64,000 nt of DNA from Bartonella tribocorum CIP 105476. Lineage in GTDB: Bacteria; Pseudomonadota; Alphaproteobacteria; Rhizobiales; Rhizobiaceae. The stretch lies in contig NC_010161.1 of the NCBI RefSeq assembly GCF_000196435.1, forward strand, positions 1,302,001-1,366,000. Direction: 5' to 3'. Made by a program: the position numbers and the translations under genes. Under the pieces are notes generated by a model. That model had not been told where the DNA came from and made no database searches. It saw nothing but the letters and a program-made list of their open reading frames with translations. Positions 35,684 to 42,674 of this stretch are shown one piece after another. Every line of letters starts with the position of its first letter. Position 1 is the first letter of the stretch.

Positions 35684-36040
35684 GTATATTCCCCTTTCGT
35701 ATTGATTTAGATATCGAATGGGTAGGGCTCCAACCTACCCATTCATTTTGCTCCTCAAGCCGTACGCGATACAAAATCGGCTTCCTTGAAAATCCCCCTC
35801 TCCTTTTGGGAAAGTTGAATCACTCCATGTTCCTCACCTGGTCAGGCAAAGGCATCTGAAGATTTGCCTAAAAATTTGATCGTATTGATTGAAAGATTGA
35901 AAGGATTAAGACTCCTCCCCCCTTTCTTTAATAAACGCTTCAAGCCGTACGCCATACAAAATCGGCTTCCTTGTCCCCCCTTTCCTTCCTTCTCCCCTTT
36001 TCTTGTGAGAATTCTTGGCAAATCCCCCCCCTTTCCTTTC
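35684..36040. other. Spacer between transposase and MuB genes, with 33-bp direct repeat
   Basis: This is the largest gap in the early operon. It holds two copies (35756-35788 and 35941-35973, one mismatch) of a 33-bp sequence containing GCCGATTTTGTAT and CGTACGGC, and a hairpin TGGGTAGG/CCTACCCA at 35719-35741 just before the muB ribosome site. A 37-residue frame (35842-35955, MAYGLKRLLKKGG...) starts in one repeat; the single mismatch removes the same ATG in the other. Regulation of MuB level is a possibility only. Confidence 0.6.
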
Positions 36041-38011
36041 CTATCGTTTAGGAAACTTTATCACTTCACGCCCCTCATCAGAGGCGGAAAACCGTCTTAA
36101 AGCTTTGTGCAAATGTTGACTAAATTCTTGGGGTTCCAAAGCCTCATCATCCTGCACTTTCACGGCTAAATTCCCCGCATGGTTTGGCATCAAGCGGCTA
36201 ACCTTTGGCTTAACAACAAGCTTGGATTTTGAACCATCATCCTTTTTCTCAAGGCGCCCATAAACATCAGCCAAGTGATCAGGTGCAAGCTTTGCTGCCA
36301 ATTGTTTTTCTGCTTTAACAGCTCTCACATATTCTTTACGCAAACGCCCATTCAAACGCGCTGCCTGCTGGTCATAAAAGCCCACATCTGCAAGACATTC
36401 TGCCATGCAAAGCAACCGATTGTTCAAATCATAAACCCGCAAATCTTGGTGCAAATAATCCGGATCAAAGCGTACAATAACCTTCTTCCCCGCATACTCA
36501 TTCAATGCCCGCGCCCAATAACGATTGCCATAAAAATGAATCTCCCCCGTCCCCTTTTGTGTACGCAATGCCTCTGAGGTCAAAAGCCATAAAGCACGCT
36601 GTGCTGCCGTTGCCTGCCGAATAATCGTCCCCTCTGCTGTCAAACTTTCTGCAAAAGTCTCATCAAAACTGCGCCCCGCACATGTCAGCGCCTTGCGCCC
36701 TGCTTGTGCATTATGCGCCACAATCTGCGCACCAACATGGGCTTTAAACGCTTCAAATTCTATCGCACGTTTGCCATAATCTTCAGGCTTGGCATCCGGC
36801 TTATTGCCCGTATAAGCCCCCGCACAAAAAGGATGCTTCGAAATCGCCTCTGCCAAATCACGCCATGCCCGCTCAATCGGTTTCGACTGCCCGCTATAAG
36901 GAGTCGTCCATTGCAATTGAATGCCCAAACTGGTCAAAAGACCCTGCGGTTCATCCGCCTTAATCTTAAAACGAAAGCGGTTTTGCACACCCCCAGAAAT
37001 CCACTTGCTGGTAAAAGCACGCCCATTATCTAAGGTCATACGCTCCGGTATCCCATAAGCCTCCACCATATCACCAATCACCAAACGCACGATTTCCCAA
37101 GTCTCCGCATCCGATAGGCGCCATGATAAAATCTTGCCTGAATAAAGATCTTGTATCGCTATCAGATAAAGCCGCACTGGCTTTAAGCTCCACGGAACAC
37201 GCACAAAAACATCCAACTTATGCCCGTCCATATTCACCGCTTGCAAAGCATGCAAACTCGAGCGATCACGCCGTTGTGCCGGATAAAGCTTCTTGGCCTT
37301 CTCCTCACCCTCACGCGCCAACACCACAACCGCTTTGGAAACTTGCGCTTTAAAACGCCGCCGTAACGCCCGCTCTGAAGGAATAGGCTCCCACCCTTTC
37401 TCACGCGCCACCAAAACCATACGTCGATAACATGCCGAAAAAGCAGGGCGGGACGAACGCAAATAATCCGAACACAAAACCTCCCATGCCTCCTCATGAC
37501 ACTCAGCCCATTGCGAAAAACGCTCCTCACCATAACAAGGCGCCAGCGCCGCTAACCAATCAGTGCGCTCATACCCTTCCACCATCTGCCGCCAATTAAA
37601 AAGCGACATCCGGCTCACCCCAAACTGAACCGCGCACAAACTTGCCGCATCATGCACCCCCATACCGGCTTGAAGTAAATCCTCCATAGAACAAAGCGCC
37701 TTCAAACGCTCTTCACAGCGCCTTTTATGCACCTTTGAAAGCCCTTCATAACGCGCCCAAACACTTGTCTTTTGATCGCTTTCTTTTACACACCCCCCAC
37801 CAGAGCGCACTAACAATGCCGCCCGCGCCACTTCCGGTAATAAGGAAATGTGAACCTCTACAACAGGACGAGAAACCCCTTTAACTTTACGTGTCAATTC
37901 ACTTTGATGTCGCCATGTGGTTGCTAAAATCTTACGCAATCCGCCCTTACTCTTTGGCAATCCTGGCAAAGCCGCCTTGGCTAATTCGGCAATACTAAAC
38001 CATTCCTTCAT
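36041..38011 (-). CDS. MuA-like DDE transposase
   Basis: The 656-residue transposase recognises the phage ends and joins them to target DNA. It has an N-terminal Mu-type HTH (WFSIAELAKAALPGLPKSKGGLRKI), a DNA-binding helical region to about residue 240, and the rve catalytic core with the DDE triad: D262 (VNMDGHKLD), D328 (MTLDNGRAF) and E380 (SKPIERAWRDL). The spacing agrees with MuA (D269, D336, E392). A beta-barrel domain and a charged C terminus follow, where MuB would act. It is the only transposase in the window. Confidence 0.95.
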   Translation of the reverse strand: MKEWFSIAELAKAALPGLPKSKGGLRKILATTWRHQSELTRKVKGVSRPVVEVHISLLPEVARAALLVRSGGGCVKESDQKTSVWARYEGLSKVHKRRCEERLKALCSMEDLLQAGMGVHDAASLCAVQFGVSRMSLFNWRQMVEGYERTDWLAALAPCYGEERFSQWAECHEEAWEVLCSDYLRSSRPAFSACYRRMVLVAREKGWEPIPSERALRRRFKAQVSKAVVVLAREGEEKAKKLYPAQRRDRSSLHALQAVNMDGHKLDVFVRVPWSLKPVRLYLIAIQDLYSGKILSWRLSDAETWEIVRLVIGDMVEAYGIPERMTLDNGRAFTSKWISGGVQNRFRFKIKADEPQGLLTSLGIQLQWTTPYSGQSKPIERAWRDLAEAISKHPFCAGAYTGNKPDAKPEDYGKRAIEFEAFKAHVGAQIVAHNAQAGRKALTCAGRSFDETFAESLTAEGTIIRQATAAQRALWLLTSEALRTQKGTGEIHFYGNRYWARALNEYAGKKVIVRFDPDYLHQDLRVYDLNNRLLCMAECLADVGFYDQQAARLNGRLRKEYVRAVKAEKQLAAKLAPDHLADVYGRLEKKDDGSKSKLVVKPKVSRLMPNHAGNLAVKVQDDEALEPQEFSQHLHKALRRFSASDEGREVIKFPKR

Positions 38012-38466
38012 GGCTGCCCCCTTTTAATGCGCACTGGTGTTGCACGCATGGCTTTCAAGCGCGCTGCAATCTCACGCTGTTCCTGCTGCAATCTTGCAAT
38101 CTCTGCCAAACGCGCTTCATCCCCTTGCAACAACAGCAAACCATCTTCACTCACCACCTCATCCCAAAGCCAAAAGGCGCCCGTCGCCCGCACAAAAGCT
38201 TTAAAGCGCGGCAAGGAAATATCCACCTGCTTACTTTCCGCTACATAAGCATCCAAGCTTGCCTTACTCAAACACCCAATGCCTAAATAATGCGCCATAC
38301 GCTCTGCAACCTCACTGCGCTCATAGCGGCATTCTCTCAAAGCCCGCGCCATCGCCCGCTTAATGCGCGAGCGAAACCGCTCTAAATCAATTTGCGCCAC
38401 CGGTTCACGACAAGGGAAAACCGGACGTTGAAAAAAATCAAGTTGATGAGAACCACGCGTCTTCAT
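38008..38466 (-). CDS. Hypothetical early protein before the transposase (152 aa)
   Basis: The protein has a basic N-terminal half (FRSRIKRAMARALRECRYERSEVAERMAHYLG), a central helix-turn-helix-like stretch and a C-terminal coiled coil (GDEARLAEIARLQQEQREIAARLKAM). It overlaps both neighbours by four bases, so it is part of the operon. Similar genes occur before the transposase in Mu-like phages, but I know no function. Confidence 0.68.
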   Translation of the reverse strand: MKTRGSHQLDFFQRPVFPCREPVAQIDLERFRSRIKRAMARALRECRYERSEVAERMAHYLGIGCLSKASLDAYVAESKQVDISLPRFKAFVRATGAFWLWDEVVSEDGLLLLQGDEARLAEIARLQQEQREIAARLKAMRATPVRIKRGQP

Positions 38467-39479
38467 GCCTGCTCCTCCCCCGATTGCTTGTTCAAATAAT
38501 CATAAAACCGCGCCCGTGTCTGCGCATCTGCTCTCTGCCACACCCCCAACAATTGAGCAAAAATCCGTTCTTGTTCATTGATTTGCGGCGGCGTATTAAC
38601 CCCATTGACCAAATCAACAGCCCGCCGCAAATCCCCCTCAACCTGTTGCAAAGCAATCGCCACCCGCCGTTGCGAAACCGGCTCCATCTTGGCAAGCTTT
38701 AACAATTGCGCTTGATTATCTGCCAATGCAGTCCCACGCAAAACCGCCCGCAACTCCGGCTGTAGATGCTGAGCAATGCTGTTAAGACGTCTTACTGATT
38801 TTGAAGACAAACCAATACGGTCCGCCACATGTTCGGCAAAAGATAAAACTGTCCCTTTGCCATTTAAATCACCTTCATTTGGCAAAGGGTAAACTTTACC
38901 CTTTGCCACTTTGTCTCCTTCACATCCAGTTTCATGATGCTCTGAAAAGCCTTCTTTTGGCAAAGGGACAACTTGTCCCTTTGCCACTTTGTCTCCTTCA
39001 CACCCAGTTTCATGATGCTCTGAAGAACCATCTTTTGGCAAAGGGTCAACTTGACCCTTTGCCACTTTGTCCTTTGTATATTGATTACCGTGGTCACCAC
39101 CACGTTGAATCCCCCCGTACTTCTTTTCCCACAATTCGCGGTACGTCTGCACAAACAAAGCGCGGTCAATCACTGACAATTCATTGCGAAACAAGTTTTC
39201 TGCCACTTCTAAAAGCGCAGCATTGTTCTTATCCGCCTGCACCACAACCGCATCAATTTCGCTATAGCCTAAAAGCTCCGCAGCCCGTAACCGGTGCGCG
39301 CCAGCAATCAGCGTGTAATTGCCTTCCTTAGCATTGGGGGTATGGCGCACAGTAATCGGATTCATCAATCCCTCCCGCGCCATGGATTGTGCAAGCGCCT
39401 TGGCATGCTCATCATCCACAGGGCGTATACGTTCGGGAACAACAATCAAATCTAAAGCAATCTCTTGAAACTGTGCCAT
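38463..39479 (-). CDS. ParB/Spo0J-like protein with internal tandem repeats
   Basis: The 338-residue protein has an N-terminal ParB domain: VVPERIRPVDDEHAKALAQSMAREGLMNPITV, then the GxHRxxA-type box GAHRLRAAELLG (60-71) and ENLFRNELSVIDRA. A 26-residue unit (DKVAKGQVDPLPKDG...) is repeated 2.6 times at about 137-204. It is followed by a helical DNA-binding part (RIGLSSKSVRRLNSIAQHL). The ATG at 39479 overlaps the upstream stop (TGATG). ParB-like proteins bind DNA sites for partition or regulation, and this one contains its own palindromic array. It is unusual between Ner and transposase. Confidence 0.85.
   Translation of the reverse strand: MAQFQEIALDLIVVPERIRPVDDEHAKALAQSMAREGLMNPITVRHTPNAKEGNYTLIAGAHRLRAAELLGYSEIDAVVVQADKNNAALLEVAENLFRNELSVIDRALFVQTYRELWEKKYGGIQRGGDHGNQYTKDKVAKGQVDPLPKDGSSEHHETGCEGDKVAKGQVVPLPKEGFSEHHETGCEGDKVAKGKVYPLPNEGDLNGKGTVLSFAEHVADRIGLSSKSVRRLNSIAQHLQPELRAVLRGTALADNQAQLLKLAKMEPVSQRRVAIALQQVEGDLRRAVDLVNGVNTPPQINEQERIFAQLLGVWQRADAQTRARFYDYLNKQSGEEQA
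38881..39063. repeat. Three 27-bp perfect palindromes at 78-bp intervals inside the parB-like gene
   Basis: Palindromes lie at 38881-38907, 38959-38985 and 39037-39063. Outer arms GGCAAAGGG/CCCTTTGCC are constant. The inner three bases change between units but always in matching pairs: TAA/TTA, ACA/TGT, TCA/TGA around a central A-C-T. The changes alter the encoded residues (QVD, QVV, KVY), so pairing seems favoured over protein sequence. Confidence 0.9.
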
Positions 39480-39883
39480 CACGCCGCCGCCTTTTCCATT
39501 TCTCGTAAGAACAAATCCATCGCACGCCCAGCCCATCTTCGATAGGCTTTCGCAAAAACTGGTTCTTCCAAACGCCGATTAATCACTTGAAGTGACAGAG
39601 AAATAGAAGTCCGTTGCCGTTCTTGTATAGCGACAATACGCCGCCGCGGTACCTCAAACTGATAATGCAAAATATGAATAGCAATCTGTCGTGCTAATGC
39701 CGCATCAAATAAGCCATGCGGGGGGGCAATAATATATCGGATTGGCAAATGCCGAAATCCACCACTTACTGCCTTAAAAGAACAGGAAAGCATAATTTGT
39801 AATCGTTCAACTTCCGAATAAGGATTAACGATATCGCGTCTGACATCTGGGGTCCATAAATTATAAGCAGCAACCATAACCAC
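39479..39883 (-). CDS. DnaA domain-IV-like DNA-binding protein
   Basis: The 134-residue protein has a C-terminal region (about 66-115) ARQIAIHILHYQFEVPRRRIVAIQERQRTSISLSLQVINRRLEEPVF that resembles the DnaA C-terminal domain, which binds DnaA boxes by a helix-turn-helix. There is no ATPase domain. It may act in early phage replication or regulation. It precedes and overlaps the parB-like gene. A second in-frame ATG two codons in is possible. Confidence 0.72.
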   Translation of the reverse strand: MVMVAAYNLWTPDVRRDIVNPYSEVERLQIMLSCSFKAVSGGFRHLPIRYIIAPPHGLFDAALARQIAIHILHYQFEVPRRRIVAIQERQRTSISLSLQVINRRLEEPVFAKAYRRWAGRAMDLFLREMEKAAA

Positions 39884-39998
39884 CCCCGATAAAGAAAACT
39901 TGACCAGCTAATCCTAAAAAACAACCCATCCAATCGGCTGCTCCATGATGCAACGCTATGCAATTTATCTTGCCTATTTCGTATTGATCTTTAGACAT
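39861..39998 (-). CDS. Small hydrophobic early peptide (45 aa)
   Basis: A frame starting MSKDQYEIGKINCIAL and ending FFIGGGYGCCL fills the gap between ner and the DnaA-like gene and overlaps the latter by 23 bases. AAGG lies about eight bases before the ATG. The glycine- and cysteine-containing, hydrophobic C-terminal half could enter a membrane. No family is recognised. Confidence 0.4.
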   Translation of the reverse strand: MSKDQYEIGKINCIALHHGAADWMGCFLGLAGQVFFIGGGYGCCL

Positions 39999-40074
39999 TG
40001 ATAAACCTTTTCATCTTATGGTAATTAAATTCATGGCAAATGCGTATGACACACGCAAAGCCGTGTAACGAAGT

Positions 40075-40368
40075 TCAAGCAGCATTACCGCGCAATGCGG
40101 ACTGTGTACGCGAATCCGTATTAGCGTGTTTTGCTGCTTTAAAAATACGACGGCGGCTTTTAGGGTAGCGGTCGCTAAAAACCTGCTCGACGGGCAAGCC
40201 AATAAAATCGGCAATAGCACGTTCTGCTTTCTCATTGGGCCGTGTCCAGATGTGTTGAACACTGGATGAGGAGAGTTGATACGCTTTCGCGAGCTCCGCC
40301 AAGGTCATATTCCGGCGGCGTAGCTCGGCTAAAATACTATGGCGATCCCATTTTTGTGTGGTTGTCAT
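40075..40368 (-). CDS. Ner-like transcription regulator
   Basis: The 97-residue protein starts MTTTQKWDRHSILAELRRRNMTLAELAKAYQLSSSSVQHIWTRP, the typical Mu Ner/Nlp helix-turn-helix, followed by KAERAIADFIGLPVEQVFSDRYP. The ATG at 40368 has AGGAG upstream; a longer open frame to 40560 would run through the operator. Ner-type proteins turn down early transcription. It is the first gene leftwards of the repressor. Confidence 0.93.
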   Translation of the reverse strand: MTTTQKWDRHSILAELRRRNMTLAELAKAYQLSSSSVQHIWTRPNEKAERAIADFIGLPVEQVFSDRYPKSRRRIFKAAKHANTDSRTQSALRGNAA

Positions 40369-40520
40369 AACTTTCGCTCCTGCTTCAAACGGATGCTCAA
40401 ACCATCCGTTTTTTGTGGGGTTAAATGTACAATAAACGCCCTCAGTATCGGGCTGTAATATGAGATATAAGCCAAATATTTGTCTTTGTAAACAGTTTTT
40501 TGGCATTTGGAGTAATTTTT
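40369..40520. promoter_or_regulatory. Divergent operator/promoter region between ner and repressor
   Basis: The 152-bp gap separates the leftward early genes from the rightward repressor, as in Mu. It contains a perfect inverted repeat AAACGGATG/CATCCGTTT with a 7-nt spacer (40387-40411) in the ner leader. Candidate promoters are AT-rich stretches near 40430 and 40480. The repeat could be an operator or a leader hairpin; I cannot tell which. Confidence 0.6.
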
Positions 40521-41051
40521 TTGGCACGCCCTGAAAAAGAACCAAAAACAGAACTGGCACAACGCCTACGTGAAATAAGACGAGTCCTCGGAAACGAAGA
40601 ACGTGGAGTTTTTGCGCAACGCCTTAATTTACAACGCACTACTCTGGCCAATTATGAAACCGGAGCACACGAGCCAACATCCTCAGCAATTAACGCCTAT
40701 CATAGAGTCTATAACATTAATCCTCATTGGCTTGTTACGGGCGAAGGCGAAATGTTTAGCGATATGGAAAAAGCGAAAGCAGCAGGTTTTAAACCACAAA
40801 CGATCCCTGCTGGATTGATGAAAAAGCTCGGTCGCATAGCTTATACAACCTATCGCGATGAAAAAATAAAACTCCCCCCTGAAAATATAGCGGAATTAGC
40901 GGCAGAGCTTTGTATAAAGTTGCAAGAGCTTGTCCAAAACATCAATGATATGGAAGAAGTCGAAGCAACTTTTCCTCTTCTTAAGATTCATTTAAAGCGT
41001 CAAATAGAAGCTGAAAAAGAACACTCCAAAGCTACACAAAATTCGGCTTAA
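40521..41051 (+). CDS. Phage repressor, XRE/Cro-like HTH
   Basis: The 176-residue protein is the only plus-strand phage gene. Its N-terminal helix-turn-helix is LAQRLREIRRVLGNEERGVFAQRLNLQRTTLANYETGAHEPT, followed by PHWLVTGEGEMF, typical of XRE-type regulators. The C-terminal half is helical (PENIAELAAELCIKLQELV) and ends EHSKATQNSA. The start is a TTG at 40521 with GGAG eight bases upstream; another TTG at 40500 lacks this. It is placed and oriented as the Mu c repressor but is of another fold. Confidence 0.85.
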   Translation: MARPEKEPKTELAQRLREIRRVLGNEERGVFAQRLNLQRTTLANYETGAHEPTSSAINAYHRVYNINPHWLVTGEGEMFSDMEKAKAAGFKPQTIPAGLMKKLGRIAYTTYRDEKIKLPPENIAELAAELCIKLQELVQNINDMEEVEATFPLLKIHLKRQIEAEKEHSKATQNSA

Positions 41052-41151
41052 TGCTCCTCTAAAATGAAAAATACAGGCGCGTTTCTCTTTACATTAAAAA
41101 ATTATAATAATGCATTGTTTTTTAATAATTATATCCCATAAAAATAGAAAC

Positions 41152-41176
41152 GCGCCATATGGCGCATATCTTTTTT
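41152..41176 (+). terminator. Terminator-like palindrome after the repressor
   Basis: GCGCCATATGGCGC (41152-41165) is followed by ATATCTTTTTT. The left part overlaps a longer-range stem GGCGCGTTTCT (41076-41086) / AGAAACGCGCC (41146-41156). Either hairpin could end repressor transcription. Confidence 0.55.
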
Positions 41177-41489
41177 GCTTTTTTGGTCATTTTTGGTTGA
41201 TTTTGGAGTCGATTGAACTTTTGGATTGATTTTTTTCAAAGGGTCTTCAAAGGCGGTTTTCTGGGCTTTCACAGACTTTTAAAAAATCTTCAAAGGATTT
41301 TCAAAGACCTTTCAAAGGCTTTTCTCATTTTTACAATGAAAACGCGCTTTTTACCATTTTTCGCATTTTTTGATCATTTTAGGTGTCAAAATCTATTTTG
41401 ACAAAACGCGCATTTAATGCTAAATTTTATGCATAAAAACAACAAATTATCACCTATTCCTAACTAATCCCACCTCTTCCCACTTAATC

Positions 41490-41511
41490 CAAAACCTACT
41501 GTCAAACTACA
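41490..41511 (-). repeat. Terminal inverted repeat, left end of A
   Basis: Read inward on the minus strand it starts TGTAGTTTGACAG and ends GTTTTG, matching the right end (5165-5186) at 17 of 22 positions. The outermost bases are TG, as in Mu-family ends. Confidence 0.85.
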
Positions 41512-41516
41512 AGCGC
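41512..41516. repeat. Target-site duplication of prophage A, second copy
   Basis: AGCGC directly follows the phage left terminus. It is the partner of 5160-5164 and begins the 38-bp host remnant (41512-41549) that separates prophages A and B. Confidence 0.85.
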
Positions 41517-41549
41517 TTTTATCGTGCTATAACTTCTTGATTCTATATG

Positions 41550-41575
41550 TGTAGCTTGCCAGTGTAGCTTGCCAG
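41550..41575 (+). repeat. Tandem 13-bp duplication of the right terminus (B)
   Basis: TGTAGCTTGCCAG occurs twice in a row (41550-41562, 41563-41575) at the boundary with the 38-bp host remnant. The inner copy continues as the normal phage end. Confidence 0.85.
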
Positions 41576-41710
41576 CGTGTTTTGTATATTTTGACACTAT
41601 GTTTTGTACCAATTTATTTTCTTTTAGATGATTTTAAGAGGTTCTCAAAGGGTCTTCAAAGACCTTTCAAAGATTGTTTAAATCCCTTTAATAGATCTTT
41701 TTCTCTTCTC

Positions 41711-42532
41711 CTAAATATCACAATTGGTAATGATGAGTTCCTTTGCCGGAATCGCATTATTTGACAAATTACAGGAATAAATTGTTCTTACCTCTTTTAT
41801 ATGGAATTGACTGAAGGTTTTTCGAATCTCTGGCACATCATTGAGAGAGAGAAGAAACTTCCCCTTTAATTGTGCAAGCAGCATAGACATCGTCTGGTAA
41901 TCCTCCCGCTTAAACAAGTCCTTGCCATAATAATCCTCAACACCAAAATAAGGTGGATCAAGATAAAACAAGGTATTTGGCCGGTCATAACGCACAATAA
42001 AATCAGACCAATCTAAATGTTCAATGATAACTCTCGCTAAACGGCGGTAAATAAGCTTTAATATACCTTCAAGTTTGAAGGGATTAAACCGTGCACACCG
42101 GTCTGTCTCAACTCTAAACGTACGCTCTGCTACTTTCCCACTAAAACTTAAACGCTGCAAATATAAAAACCGCAAAGCCCGTTCTAAATCCGTAAGCGTT
42201 TCTGGATTTTGTGTCTGTAAGCGTTCAAACGTCTCACGGCTGCTTATTTGAAACGCTAACAGTTCTATAAAAGGGTGATAATGGCGTTGTAACACCCGAA
42301 AAAAATTCACCACATCTCCTGAAAAATCATTGATAATTTCAGTTGATGGTATCAGTTTCCGTCTAAAGAATATTCCACCCATACCAACGAAAGGCTCGGC
42401 ATAAATGCTATGTGGAATATCTTCAATGATTTTGACAATGGTTTTGGCTAATCTTCTTTTGCCCCCAATATAAGCAGCAGCTGGTGAAATAGGTTCAACA
42501 GATTTTAATTTTTCCTTATGAAGTATATCCAT
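41711..42532 (-). CDS. D12-class DNA adenine methyltransferase (prophage B copy)
   Basis: The 273-residue protein reads the same as the A copy throughout, including AEPFVGMGG and DPPY. With two intact copies, methylation could be expressed even if one prophage is silent. It is the last gene before the B right terminus. Confidence 0.9.
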   Translation of the reverse strand: MDILHKEKLKSVEPISPAAAYIGGKRRLAKTIVKIIEDIPHSIYAEPFVGMGGIFFRRKLIPSTEIINDFSGDVVNFFRVLQRHYHPFIELLAFQISSRETFERLQTQNPETLTDLERALRFLYLQRLSFSGKVAERTFRVETDRCARFNPFKLEGILKLIYRRLARVIIEHLDWSDFIVRYDRPNTLFYLDPPYFGVEDYYGKDLFKREDYQTMSMLLAQLKGKFLLSLNDVPEIRKTFSQFHIKEVRTIYSCNLSNNAIPAKELIITNCDI

Positions 42533-42674
42533 TATTTTTTAACACTCTTTCATCTATGTTAACCGTCTTCTCATTGCTTTAAGTGATAAGAAGTAGCTGT
42601 GATGTTAAGTTAAGTTGCATCGGACGGGGTTGTCGCAAAACTTTCTCCCGTTGCCTGGGTGACCAGCCCAGCCT

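Larger units (their letters stand above)
5165..41511 (-). mobile_element. Mu-like transposable prophage A, complete
   Basis: The element is 36,347 bp. It begins TGTAGCTTGCCAG at 5165, and its other end reads TGTAGTTTGACAG on the opposite strand from 41511, an imperfect terminal inverted repeat (17 of 22 positions match). The 5-bp direct repeat AGCGC lies immediately outside both ends (5160-5164, 41512-41516), the target duplication expected of MuA-type transposition. Inside are a repressor, Ner, MuA and MuB at the left (41.5 kb) end, then Mor, lysis, terminase, head and contractile-tail genes, and a methylase at the right end. No gene of a Mu-like phage is visibly broken, so it may be functional. 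Confidence 0.93.
41052..41511. other. Phage left end, non-coding (A)
   Basis: About 460 bp hold no gene. They contain the stem structures after the repressor, an array of TCAAAG motifs (41226-41322), an inverted repeat TGTCAAAAT/ATTTTGACA with 2-nt spacer (41384-41403), and the terminus reading inward TGTAGTTTGACAG. The motif ATTTTGACAC also occurs near the right terminus (5190-5199), so it may be part of transposase binding sites. Confidence 0.65.

Noticed and set aside
38881..39063. CRISPR array
   Set aside because: The regular 78-bp spacing belongs to a repeated peptide unit inside an open gene; the intervening parts are themselves repeats, not unique spacers.
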